NCBI GenBank assembly: GCA_028285625.1
Contig: JANQOX010000025.1
Location: 124,001-188,000, forward strand
Direction: 5' to 3'
Length of the DNA stretch: 64,000 nucleotides
Source: Myxococcota bacterium
GTDB taxonomy: Bacteria > Myxococcota_A > UBA9160 > UBA6930
Shown here: positions 57,828 to 64,000 of the stretch, in pieces
Layout of the letters: each line of letters begins with the position of its first letter
Position numbering within the stretch: position 1 is the stretch's first letter
Notes under the pieces: model-generated
What the model saw: the letters and a program-made list of their open reading frames with translations, nothing else
What the model was told of the DNA's origin: nothing
Database searches by the model: none
Made by a program: the position numbers and the translations under genes

Positions 57828-59294
57828 ATGGCCATCGAGCTCAAGCAGCAGCTAAAGCTGACCCAGCAGCTGGTCATGACGCCGCAGCTGCAGCAGGCGA
57901 TCAAGCTGCTGCAGCTCTCCCAGCTCGAGCTCCAGGCCACCGTCGAGCAGGAGCTCCAGGAGAACCCGGTCCTCGAGGAAGCCCTGGACCTGGACGACGA
58001 CCTGCCGGGCGACGTGCGCAAGGAGGCGGAGTCCAATACCGACTCGGCCGCCGAGACTTCTCCCGATGCCTCCGCGGAGCGCCAGGAAGGGCCGGAGGTG
58101 AGCGATCTCGACAAGATCGCCGACGTCGACTGGGAGAACTACATGGACGCCTACCCGCAGACCGGCATGTCGGTCATGCGGGAGGACGACGAGCGGCGGT
58201 CGCTCGAGGCGACCCTCACCAATCGCGAGACCCTGGTCGACCACCTGGAGTGGCAGCTGCAGCTCTCGGGCCTCGAGCCGGCAGAGCGCGAAGCCACCGA
58301 GTGGATTCTCGGCAGCCTGGACGACGATGGCTACCTGCAGGACACCGTCGAGGGCCTGGCTCGCCGCACCGGCGTTCCCGAGGACGCAGTGGCGCGCGCC
58401 CTGGCGCGCGTCCAGGGCCTGGACCCGGCGGGCGTGGCCGCGCGCGACCTGCGCGAATGCCTGAACCTGCAGCTCGATCAGCTAGGGGTGGTCGACCCGC
58501 TGGTGCGCGCGCTGGTGAACGAGCACCTGAATCTGCTTCAGAAGCGCGACATTCGCGGGCTCGCACGGATCCTGGGCGCGACCGTCGAGGACGTGGCGGC
58601 AGCCGCGCACGTCGTGAGCCAGCTCGAGCCCCGGCCCGGGCGGGCGTGGGGCGGCGAAGAGCCCGTCTACATCGTGCCGGACATCTACATCCACAAGCTC
58701 GGAGACGACTTCCACATCGTCCTGAACGAGGACGGTCTCCCGAAGCTCAAGATCAACAACCTGTACCGGCAGGTGGCACGGGACCGCGACGTCGCCAAGG
58801 ACACCCGCGACTACGTGCAGGACAAGGTCCGCGCGGCGTTGTGGCTGATCAAGTCGATCCATCAGCGGCAGCGCACCATCTACAAGGTCACCGAGAGCAT
58901 CATCCGACACCAGCGCGAGTTCTTCGAACGCGGCGTGCAGTTCCTGAAGCCGCTCAACCTGCGCGACGTGGCCGATGACATCGGCATGCACGAGTCCACG
59001 GTGAGCCGCGTGACCACGAACAAGTACGCGCACACGCCCCAGGGCATCTTCGAGCTCAAGTACTTCTTCAACTCGAGCATCAATCGCGTCGAGGGTGACG
59101 CCATCGCGAGCGAGAGCGTGAAGGAGCGCATCCGCAAGATCATCGCCAACGAGGACGCGCGGCGACCGCTCTCGGATCAGCGAATCGCCGAGATGCTCAA
59201 GAATGCCAACATCGACATCGCCCGGCGGACGGTCACGAAGTACCGCGAGGCGATGTACATCCTGTCCTCGACGAAGCGTCGGCAGGTCGGTTAG
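57828..59294 (+). CDS. rpoN: RNA polymerase sigma-54 factor RpoN
   Basis: This 488-residue protein has region I (LKQQLKLTQQLVMTPQLQQA; LQENPVLEEAL), an acidic region II, the core-binding domain, the HTH (LRDVADDIGMHESTVSRVTT) and the RpoN box ARRTVTKYRE near the C terminus. It directs RNA polymerase to -24/-12 promoters with enhancer-binding ATPases. It sits after lptB, as in many proteobacteria. Confidence 0.97.
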   Translation: MAIELKQQLKLTQQLVMTPQLQQAIKLLQLSQLELQATVEQELQENPVLEEALDLDDDLPGDVRKEAESNTDSAAETSPDASAERQEGPEVSDLDKIADVDWENYMDAYPQTGMSVMREDDERRSLEATLTNRETLVDHLEWQLQLSGLEPAEREATEWILGSLDDDGYLQDTVEGLARRTGVPEDAVARALARVQGLDPAGVAARDLRECLNLQLDQLGVVDPLVRALVNEHLNLLQKRDIRGLARILGATVEDVAAAAHVVSQLEPRPGRAWGGEEPVYIVPDIYIHKLGDDFHIVLNEDGLPKLKINNLYRQVARDRDVAKDTRDYVQDKVRAALWLIKSIHQRQRTIYKVTESIIRHQREFFERGVQFLKPLNLRDVADDIGMHESTVSRVTTNKYAHTPQGIFELKYFFNSSINRVEGDAIASESVKERIRKIIANEDARRPLSDQRIAEMLKNANIDIARRTVTKYREAMYILSSTKRRQVG

Positions 59295-59333
59295 CATCTT
59301 TCCCCGCGCCCAGGCCGCCCGGAGTCAATCCCC

Positions 59334-59795
59334 ATGAAGATCATGGACATCCTCGTCCGGGACGCCGTGATCCTCGACCTCGCGTCGCAGGCCAAGCACG
59401 ACGTCCTCAAGGAACTCGCCTCGGCCCTGGCCAAGGCCGAATCCGGCGTGGACGAGGAGCGGCTCCTCCAGGTGCTGCTCGAGCGCGAAGGGCTGCAGAG
59501 CACGGGAATCGGGGACGGCGTGGCGATCCCCCACGGCAAGATGCCGGGCCTGCCCCGCCTGGTGGCCTCGTTCGCCCGCAGCCGGGAGGGCGTGAACTTC
59601 GAGTCCATCGATGGTCAGCCCACCCATCTGTTCTTCCTGCTGGTGGTGCCCGAGCACTCGGGAGGCCAGCACCTGAAGGCCCTGGCGCGTATTTCCCGTT
59701 TCTTCCGTGACGCGGGCTTCCGCAAGTCGCTGGCCGAGGCCACGAGTCTGGACGACGTCTTCTCCGCGATCGAGGAGGAGGACGCCAAGTTCTGA
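59334..59795 (+). CDS. ptsN: Nitrogen-PTS EIIA (PtsN-like)
   Basis: This 153-residue fructose-type EIIA has phosphorylatable His67 in GVAIPHGKMPGL. LASALAKAESGVDEERLLQV, ESIDGQPTHLFFLLVVPE and LKALARISRFFRD match PtsN. It would accept phosphate from an HPr/NPr-type protein and regulate metabolism. It lies 39 bp after rpoN, with no hpf gene between. Confidence 0.94.
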   Translation: MKIMDILVRDAVILDLASQAKHDVLKELASALAKAESGVDEERLLQVLLEREGLQSTGIGDGVAIPHGKMPGLPRLVASFARSREGVNFESIDGQPTHLFFLLVVPEHSGGQHLKALARISRFFRDAGFRKSLAEATSLDDVFSAIEEEDAKF

Positions 59796-59847
59796 CGGTT
59801 CGGCGGACGGCGGCCGGCCCGCCCCCGCCGTTCGAGGAGGCGCGCTC

Positions 59848-60357
59848 ATGCAGGTCCACGGTGCGTTGGTCCGGGTGCTGGGTGTGGGCGTCCTGCTCGA
59901 GGGTCCGAGCGGCGTCGGCAAGAGCGAGATTGCGCTCGAGCTGGTCACGCGGGGTCACCAGCTGGTGGCCGACGACGTGGTGCTGATCGAGCGCGGGCCG
60001 GATGGGCACCCGGAGGGCTCCTGCCCGGAGCTGATCCGCCATCACGTCGAGATCCGGGGGATCGGCATCCTCGACCTGGTGGACCTCTTCGGGAAGGAGG
60101 CCGTGGTCGAGCGCGCTCGGATCGACCTGCTGTGCCGGCTCGAGCAGTGGCGTCCCGGTGCGAGCTACGAGCGTGTCGGTCTCGAGCGACCCCGGCGCGA
60201 GTTGCTCGACGACTCGCTGCCGGCACTCGTGCTGCCGGTTCGGCCCCACATGGCCACCCTGGTCGAGGTGGCGGTTCGCGAGCACCTTCGGCGCGACGCC
60301 ACCGGCAGTGCCGCGGCGCGGCTCGACGCGCGGCTGCGCGGAGAGGCGGCGCCTTGA
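59848..60357 (+). CDS. hprK: HPr kinase/phosphorylase, short kinase-domain form
   Basis: This 169-residue protein starts at an ATG after GAGGAGG. It has only the C-terminal kinase domain of HprK: P-loop LLEGPSGVGKSEIALELV, HQLVADDVVLIE, the HPrK signature VEIRGIGILDLVDLFG, and a C-terminal helix. It would phosphorylate Ser48 of the HPr encoded at 61689. The short form is known from alphaproteobacteria and other Gram-negatives. Confidence 0.93.
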   Translation: MQVHGALVRVLGVGVLLEGPSGVGKSEIALELVTRGHQLVADDVVLIERGPDGHPEGSCPELIRHHVEIRGIGILDLVDLFGKEAVVERARIDLLCRLEQWRPGASYERVGLERPRRELLDDSLPALVLPVRPHMATLVEVAVREHLRRDATGSAAARLDARLRGEAAP

Positions 60358-60385
60358 TCTCCCCTTGGCGGGACGAGAGGACGGT

Positions 60386-61258
60386 ATGAGCGAGCGGTCG
60401 AACCGCATCGTGTTCGTGTCGGGTCTGTCGGGAAGCGGCAAGACCACGGCGATGGACGCCCTGGAAGACCTCGACTTCTACTGCGCGGACAACCTGCCCG
60501 TGCCCCTCACGCCGCAGTTCCTCGACCTCTGCGCGAACTCGACGCCACCCATCGCCGAGGTGGCGCTGGCGCTCGACGCGCGCGAGCGCGGCTTTCTCGC
60601 AGGCCTGCCCGCGGTGGTCGCGCAGGCGCGCGAGCGGGCGGCCGAGGTGCTGGTGATCTTCCTCGACTGTGCCGACCGGGTCCTGGTCAACCGCTATCGC
60701 GAAACGAGGCGGGTGCACCCGCACTCGCCCGGGGGATCGGTCGAGGAGGGCATCGCCGTCGAGCGGGCGCTGCTGGCCGAGGTCGCAGGCCTGGCCGACG
60801 TCGTGCTCGACACCAGCGAGCTCAACGTGCACCAGCTTCGCGAGGCCGTGATCCGCACGGTGGCCGGGGAGGGCGCACCGGCGACGGTCGTGAACCTGGT
60901 GTCGTTCGGCTTCCGCTATGGTCCGCCTCCGGGGGCCGAGCTGCTCTTCGACGTGCGCTTCCTGCCGAATCCGCACTTCGAGCCGACGCTTCGCCCCCGC
61001 ACGGGGGAGGATCCGGAGGTGGCGGCCTACGTGCTCACCAGCGATCGCTCGCAGGCGCTTCTGGGTCGGCTGGTGGATCTGCTCGGGTTCCTGCTTCCGT
61101 GCTACGACGACGAAGGCAAGGCCTACATCACGGTGGGCGTAGGATGCACCGGGGGGCGCCATCGATCGGTGGCCATCGCCGAGGCGCTCGCCGAGGCGGT
61201 TCGAACGCTCGGCAGGGAGGTCAACTTGAGCCATCGCGATGCGGAGCGTCAGGCGTGA
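60386..61258 (+). CDS. rapZ: RNase adapter / nucleotide-binding protein RapZ
   Basis: This 290-residue protein has Walker A FVSGLSGSGKTTAMDALE, FYCADNLPVPL, VNRYRETRRVHP, and the conserved C domain with NLVSFGFRYG, DVRFLPNPHF and ITVGVGCTGGRHRSVAIAE. In E. coli RapZ recruits RNase E to GlmZ; in other phyla it is a nucleotide-binding regulator. Its stop overlaps the EIIA GTG. Confidence 0.96.
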   Translation: MSERSNRIVFVSGLSGSGKTTAMDALEDLDFYCADNLPVPLTPQFLDLCANSTPPIAEVALALDARERGFLAGLPAVVAQARERAAEVLVIFLDCADRVLVNRYRETRRVHPHSPGGSVEEGIAVERALLAEVAGLADVVLDTSELNVHQLREAVIRTVAGEGAPATVVNLVSFGFRYGPPPGAELLFDVRFLPNPHFEPTLRPRTGEDPEVAAYVLTSDRSQALLGRLVDLLGFLLPCYDDEGKAYITVGVGCTGGRHRSVAIAEALAEAVRTLGREVNLSHRDAERQA

Positions 61259-61692
61259 CGCCGCCGCAGAGAGAACATCCGTCGCGCATCGGCGTGCTGC
61301 TCGTGTCCCACTACGGACTCGGTCAGGAGTTCCTGCAGGCCCTGCGTCTGATCGTGCCGGGCGGGCCTCCCTTCGAGGCGGTCGGGATCGAGCCCACCCA
61401 GAGCGTCGAAGAGATGCGCGACAACATCTCGGGCGCGCTCGCCAAGCTCGACCAGGGCCAGGGCGTATTGATCCTGACGGACATGTTCGGCGGAACACCC
61501 TCGAACATCAGCCTGTCGTTTCTCGACGAGCACCGGGTCGAGGTGGTGACGGGCATGAACCTGCCGATGCTGATCAAGCTGGCGACGCTGCGCGAGGACA
61601 AGCCCCTCGACGAACTGGCCGGGTTCATCAAGGACTATGGGCGGCGGAACATCTCGGTGGCCAGTGATCTGCTGCCCGACGAGTCGCCGTGA
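61255..61692 (+). CDS. Mannose-type PTS EIIA domain protein
   Basis: This 145-residue protein has His19 in VLLVSHYGLGQEFLQAL, then LILTDMFGGTPSNISLSFL and VVTGMNLPMLIKLATLRE, the EIIA-Man fold. No EIIB/C/D permease components follow, so the role is probably regulatory. It is coupled by overlap to rapZ and to the HPr gene. Confidence 0.93.
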   Translation: MTPPQREHPSRIGVLLVSHYGLGQEFLQALRLIVPGGPPFEAVGIEPTQSVEEMRDNISGALAKLDQGQGVLILTDMFGGTPSNISLSFLDEHRVEVVTGMNLPMLIKLATLREDKPLDELAGFIKDYGRRNISVASDLLPDESP

Positions 61693-61973
61693 GCGAGGCC
61701 GAGGGCGAGTACGTCGTGGCCTCCGAGCTGGGCTTGCACGCGAGGCCCGCGGGTGAGTTCGCGATCCTCGCCGGCCGGTTCGAGTGCGAGATCGAGGTCT
61801 CGCGCGGTGGCGAGTGGGTGAGCGGCCAGAGCGTACTGGCGTTGCTCTCGCTGGCGGCGGCCCGCGGCACGCGGCTGCGGATCCGCGCCGAGGGCGTCGG
61901 CGCGGCCGACGCCGTGAGCGCACTCGGCGCCCTGATCGAGCGCGCCGACGAGGCGCCGCAGGGCGGCTCCTGA
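61689..61973 (+). CDS. ptsH: HPr-family phosphocarrier protein
   Basis: This 94-residue HPr has His17 (LGLHARPAGEFAIL) for EI-dependent transfer and Ser48 (VSGQSVLALLSLAA) as the HprK target. Both sites are present, so it can link phosphotransfer and kinase control. It is the last gene of the lpt-rpoN-PTS block. ptsI, which usually follows, is absent here. Confidence 0.94.
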   Translation: MSEAEGEYVVASELGLHARPAGEFAILAGRFECEIEVSRGGEWVSGQSVLALLSLAAARGTRLRIRAEGVGAADAVSALGALIERADEAPQGGS

Positions 61974-61995
61974 GCGGGCACGGCTTCGCCTCCCA

Positions 61996-62033
61996 GGCGC
62001 TGCGAGGCGGCCGTTCCGCGACGCCTCGGGGCG
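61996..62033 (+). promoter_or_regulatory. Structured metK leader hairpin
   Basis: CCAGGCG and CGCCTCGG-type arms enclose an inner GCGG/CCGC stem (near 62007-62019), about 100 bp above metK. GGCGCTGCGA recalls the SAH-riboswitch core, but the 3' strand does not fit. The region to 62135 also carries AGGAG nine bases before the ATG. Confidence 0.3.
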
Positions 62034-62135
62034 CCGCAAGTCCCCGAACCCCCTAGCGGAACGCCACGGCGGACCCTACCCTCCGCGGCTCGCTGGACCC
62101 CTGCCGGGCGCTCCGCGGCATAGGAGAATTTCTGC

Positions 62136-63296
62136 ATGGCGACGCGCCCCGTATTCACGTCCGAGTCGGTCTCGATGGGACACCCGGACAAGATGTGCGA
62201 TCAGATCTCGGATGCGGTGCTCGACGCCATGCTCGAGCAGGACCCGAGGTCGCGCGTGGCCTGCGAGACCATGACCACAACCGGCCTCGTGGCCCTGGCC
62301 GGCGAGGTCACCACCTCGGCCCAAGTCGACCTCGCGGCGCTGGTTCGGGGGGTCGTCCACGACATCGGCTACACGAGCTCGGACATGGGCTTCGACGCCG
62401 GCACCTGTGCCGTGATGATCGCCCTGGGCAAGCAGTCGCCCGACATCTCCCAGGGCGTGACCGAAGGCGAAGGGCTCCACAAGGAGCAGGGCGCGGGCGA
62501 CCAGGGCATGATGTTCGGCTACGCGTGCGACGAGACACCCGAGCTGATGCCCGCGCCGATCCGGCTCTCCCACCAGTTGATCGAGCGCCATCGCGAGATG
62601 CTCGAGTCGGGTGAGCTCGACTACCTGCGCCCCGACGCCAAGAGCCAGGTCTCGATCGAGTACGAAGGCGACAAGCCCGCCCGCATCCCGGCCGTGGTGC
62701 TCTCGACCCAGCACAGCGCCGACGTTTCGCACGACAAGCTGCGCACCGAGATCATCGAGAAGGTGCTCCGGCCGACGCTGCCGAGCGAGCTGGTGGACGA
62801 CGACACCATCTTCCACGTGAACCCCACGGGCCGCTTCGTGGTGGGCGGCCCCATGGGCGACGCCGGCCTCACCGGCCGCAAGATCATCGTGGACACCTAC
62901 GGCGGCATGGGCCGTCACGGCGGCGGCGCCTTCTCCGGGAAGGACCCCTCCAAGGTGGACCGCAGCGCCGCCTACGCAGCGCGCTGGGTGGCCAAGAACC
63001 TCGTGGCGGGCGGCGTGGCCCGACGCTGCGAGGTGCAGCTCGCCTACGCGATCGGGGTGGCCGAGCCGGTCTCGATCCGCGTGGACACCTTCGGCACCAG
63101 CGATCACGACTTCGCCGCCCTCGAGCGCCTGGTGCGCAAGCACTTCGACCTCACCCCGAACGGGATCATCGAGTCGCTCGACCTGCGGCGTCCGATCTAT
63201 CGGGCCACGGCCTACCACGGGCACTTCGGCCGCGAGGGCTTCCCGTGGGAGGACACCTCGAAGGCCGAGGCGTTGCGCAGCGAAGCTGGGCGCTAG
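62136..63296 (+). CDS. metK: S-adenosylmethionine synthetase
   Basis: This 386-residue enzyme makes SAM from ATP and methionine. Motifs: GHPDKMCDQISDAVLDA, GAGDQGMMFGYACDETPELM, FVVGGPMGDAGLTGRKIIVD, GGGAFSGKDPSKVDRSAAYA, and the end GHFGREGFPWEDTSKAEAL. The length is normal. It is unusually followed by yajC in two bases' distance, so SAM synthesis and Sec components may be co-expressed. Confidence 0.98.
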   Translation: MATRPVFTSESVSMGHPDKMCDQISDAVLDAMLEQDPRSRVACETMTTTGLVALAGEVTTSAQVDLAALVRGVVHDIGYTSSDMGFDAGTCAVMIALGKQSPDISQGVTEGEGLHKEQGAGDQGMMFGYACDETPELMPAPIRLSHQLIERHREMLESGELDYLRPDAKSQVSIEYEGDKPARIPAVVLSTQHSADVSHDKLRTEIIEKVLRPTLPSELVDDDTIFHVNPTGRFVVGGPMGDAGLTGRKIIVDTYGGMGRHGGGAFSGKDPSKVDRSAAYAARWVAKNLVAGGVARRCEVQLAYAIGVAEPVSIRVDTFGTSDHDFAALERLVRKHFDLTPNGIIESLDLRRPIYRATAYHGHFGREGFPWEDTSKAEALRSEAGR

Positions 63297-63297
63297 C

Positions 63298-63642
63298 GTG
63301 ATCCCGCTCCAGGCGCAGACCGGAAGCCCGCTCGACTTCCTGGTCCCCATGGGCGCGATCTTCGTGATCTTCTACTTCCTGCTGATCCGACCTCAGCAGA
63401 AGAAGCAGAAGGAGCACGACCAGATGCTCGAGGCCATCGGTCGCGGGGACCGGATCGTGACGAGCGGTGGCCTGCATGGCCTCGTGACCGGCGCCGAGAA
63501 GGACGTCCTGACGCTGGAGATCGCCAACGCCGAGGGCAAGCGCATCCGGGTCAAGGTCGATCGCGGACGCGTGGACCGGCGCGTCGAGGCGGCGGACAAG
63601 CCGGCCGAGAAGGCAGACAAGCCCAAGGAGAGCGGCAAGTGA
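63298..63642 (+). CDS. yajC: Sec translocase accessory subunit YajC
   Basis: This 114-residue protein has one membrane helix (PMGAIFVIFYFLLIRPQQKK with the RPQ-x-K motif), then a small domain GRGDRIVTSGGLHGLVTG and a Lys/Asp-rich tail. YajC associates with SecDF. Its stop overlaps the secD GTG. Confidence 0.95.
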   Translation: MIPLQAQTGSPLDFLVPMGAIFVIFYFLLIRPQQKKQKEHDQMLEAIGRGDRIVTSGGLHGLVTGAEKDVLTLEIANAEGKRIRVKVDRGRVDRRVEAADKPAEKADKPKESGK

Positions 63643-64000
63643 GCCTGCGCTGGCGGATCATCGCCGTGGCCGGACTGGTGGGGTTCCTGGCCTACCTGGC
63701 CATGGCGAACTTCGTCCCGGCGGAGCGGCGGGCCGAGGCCTGGTGGTGGCCGGAAGAGGGCCTGCGCCTCGGGCTCGACCTGCAGGGCGGCATCCACATG
63801 GTGATCGGCCCGGATCTCGACGCGGCGACGGGCCACGAACTGGCAGCGATCCGCGACTCCCTGGAGTCCGATCTCGACGACGCCGAGGTGCGCGGCACGA
63901 ACTTCGTGATCAGCGGCGACACCCTGCGCGTCGAGATGCGAAGCCCCGAAGACGAGCCCGCGGTGCGCGAGGTGCTCGTGAACTACGACACCGTCACGGT
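63639..64000 (+). CDS. secD: Protein-export membrane protein SecD (3'-truncated by window)
   Basis: The first 120 residues of SecD run off the right edge. The start is GTG 63639. One N-terminal helix (IIAVAGLVGFLAYLAM) precedes the hallmark RLGLDLQGGIHMV, then the start of the periplasmic P1 domain. SecD uses the proton gradient to pull proteins through SecYEG. Confidence 0.95.
   Translation, partial: MSLRWRIIAVAGLVGFLAYLAMANFVPAERRAEAWWWPEEGLRLGLDLQGGIHMVIGPDLDAATGHELAAIRDSLESDLDDAEVRGTNFVISGDTLRVEMRSPEDEPAVREVLVNYDTVT

Noticed and set aside
59295..59333. A possible hpf gene between rpoN and ptsN
   Set aside because: Only 39 bp are available, too short for any gene.
61974..62135. An SAH riboswitch upstream of metK
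   Set aside because: Only the GCGCTGC-like 5' core resembles it; the conserved AGGCTCGG strand and pseudoknot partner do not align, so it is reported only as a structured leader.
1..64000. CRISPR arrays, insertion sequences, prophage or integrative elements
   Set aside because: No regularly spaced direct repeats, transposase or integrase genes, or tRNA-end duplications were seen; both tRNA genes are intact with no adjacent integrase.
1..64000. Sigma-54 (-24/-12) promoters before PEP-CTERM genes
   Set aside because: I looked for TGGCAC-N5-TTGC upstream of 2253, 19221, 47985 and 48996 and found no convincing match.

Overview
This 64 kb window is uniformly very GC-rich chromosomal DNA from a Gram-negative bacterium. 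It carries an Lpt lipopolysaccharide-export block, an apolipoprotein N-acyltransferase, outer-membrane-barrel-like proteins and several proteins with PEP-CTERM (exosortase) tails. That combination, the many GTG/TTG starts, a two-paralogue cysteine-containing C-terminal anchor, and a load of TetR regulators, P450s, SDRs and a Rieske oxygenase resemble environmental 'deltaproteobacterial' lineages (Myxococcota or Desulfobacterota-like). This placement is inference; no rRNA gene is present. I saw no insertion sequence, prophage, CRISPR array or integration site. Two tRNAs are present: Val(CAC) and Arg(CCG).

Layout. 1-8.9 kb: the end of an ABC1/UbiB-type kinase gene, tRNA-Val, small secreted proteins, a YidB-like protein, a PEP-CTERM protein, a membrane-anchored coiled-coil protein, tRNA-Arg, a DUF3015/DUF4105 pair, and two overlapping genes that share an unusual CGL-x-E C-terminal anchor. 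9-16.8 kb: a large wHTH-AAA-TPR regulator, a secreted S1-type protease with a Ca-loop and Ig-like repeats, an FAD oxidoreductase and a SOUL protein. 16.8-20 kb: a Rieske oxygenase with its TetR, a PEP-CTERM-like protein and a GST. 20-26.5 kb: a diadenylate cyclase fused to a YbbR-like domain, MgtE, a Ca/Na exchanger, and a RimK-RCK / AstE-like / DUF785 protease cluster. 26.5-34.3 kb: secreted and envelope proteins, a TetR-SDR pair, and an ArnT-like transferase with a lipoprotein phosphatase. 34.4-47 kb: TetR-P450, nitroreductase-SDR, carboxyltransferase, Lnt, ABM protein, a large beta-propeller/haem-motif protein, an NTF2-like protein and an esterase lipoprotein. 47-49 kb: two PEP-CTERM paralogues with a clear terminator. 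49.2-55 kb: a five-gene oxidative operon (P450, amidase, FNR/2Fe-2S reductase, sulfotransferase-like, SDR) headed by a KstR-like palindrome. 55.1-62 kb: lptC-lptA-lptB-rpoN-ptsN-hprK-rapZ-EIIA(Man)-HPr. 62.1-64 kb: metK, yajC and the start of secD.

How it works together. The right end is a housekeeping envelope/regulation block: LPS transport, sigma-54, a regulatory phosphotransfer chain with an HPr kinase, then Sec translocation. The middle is an accessory zone of lipid/xenobiotic-type oxidoreductases, several paired with their own TetR regulator. The left part is rich in exported proteins whose C-terminal tails suggest two sorting systems. The most interesting items are the CGL-x-E anchor, the cyclase-YbbR fusion with an altered RHR motif, the RimK-RCK cluster, palindromes placed at TetR-type promoters, and a recurrent TAnnnT box a few bases before many start codons that suggests leaderless transcripts. 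No wholly new system could be demonstrated from sequence alone.
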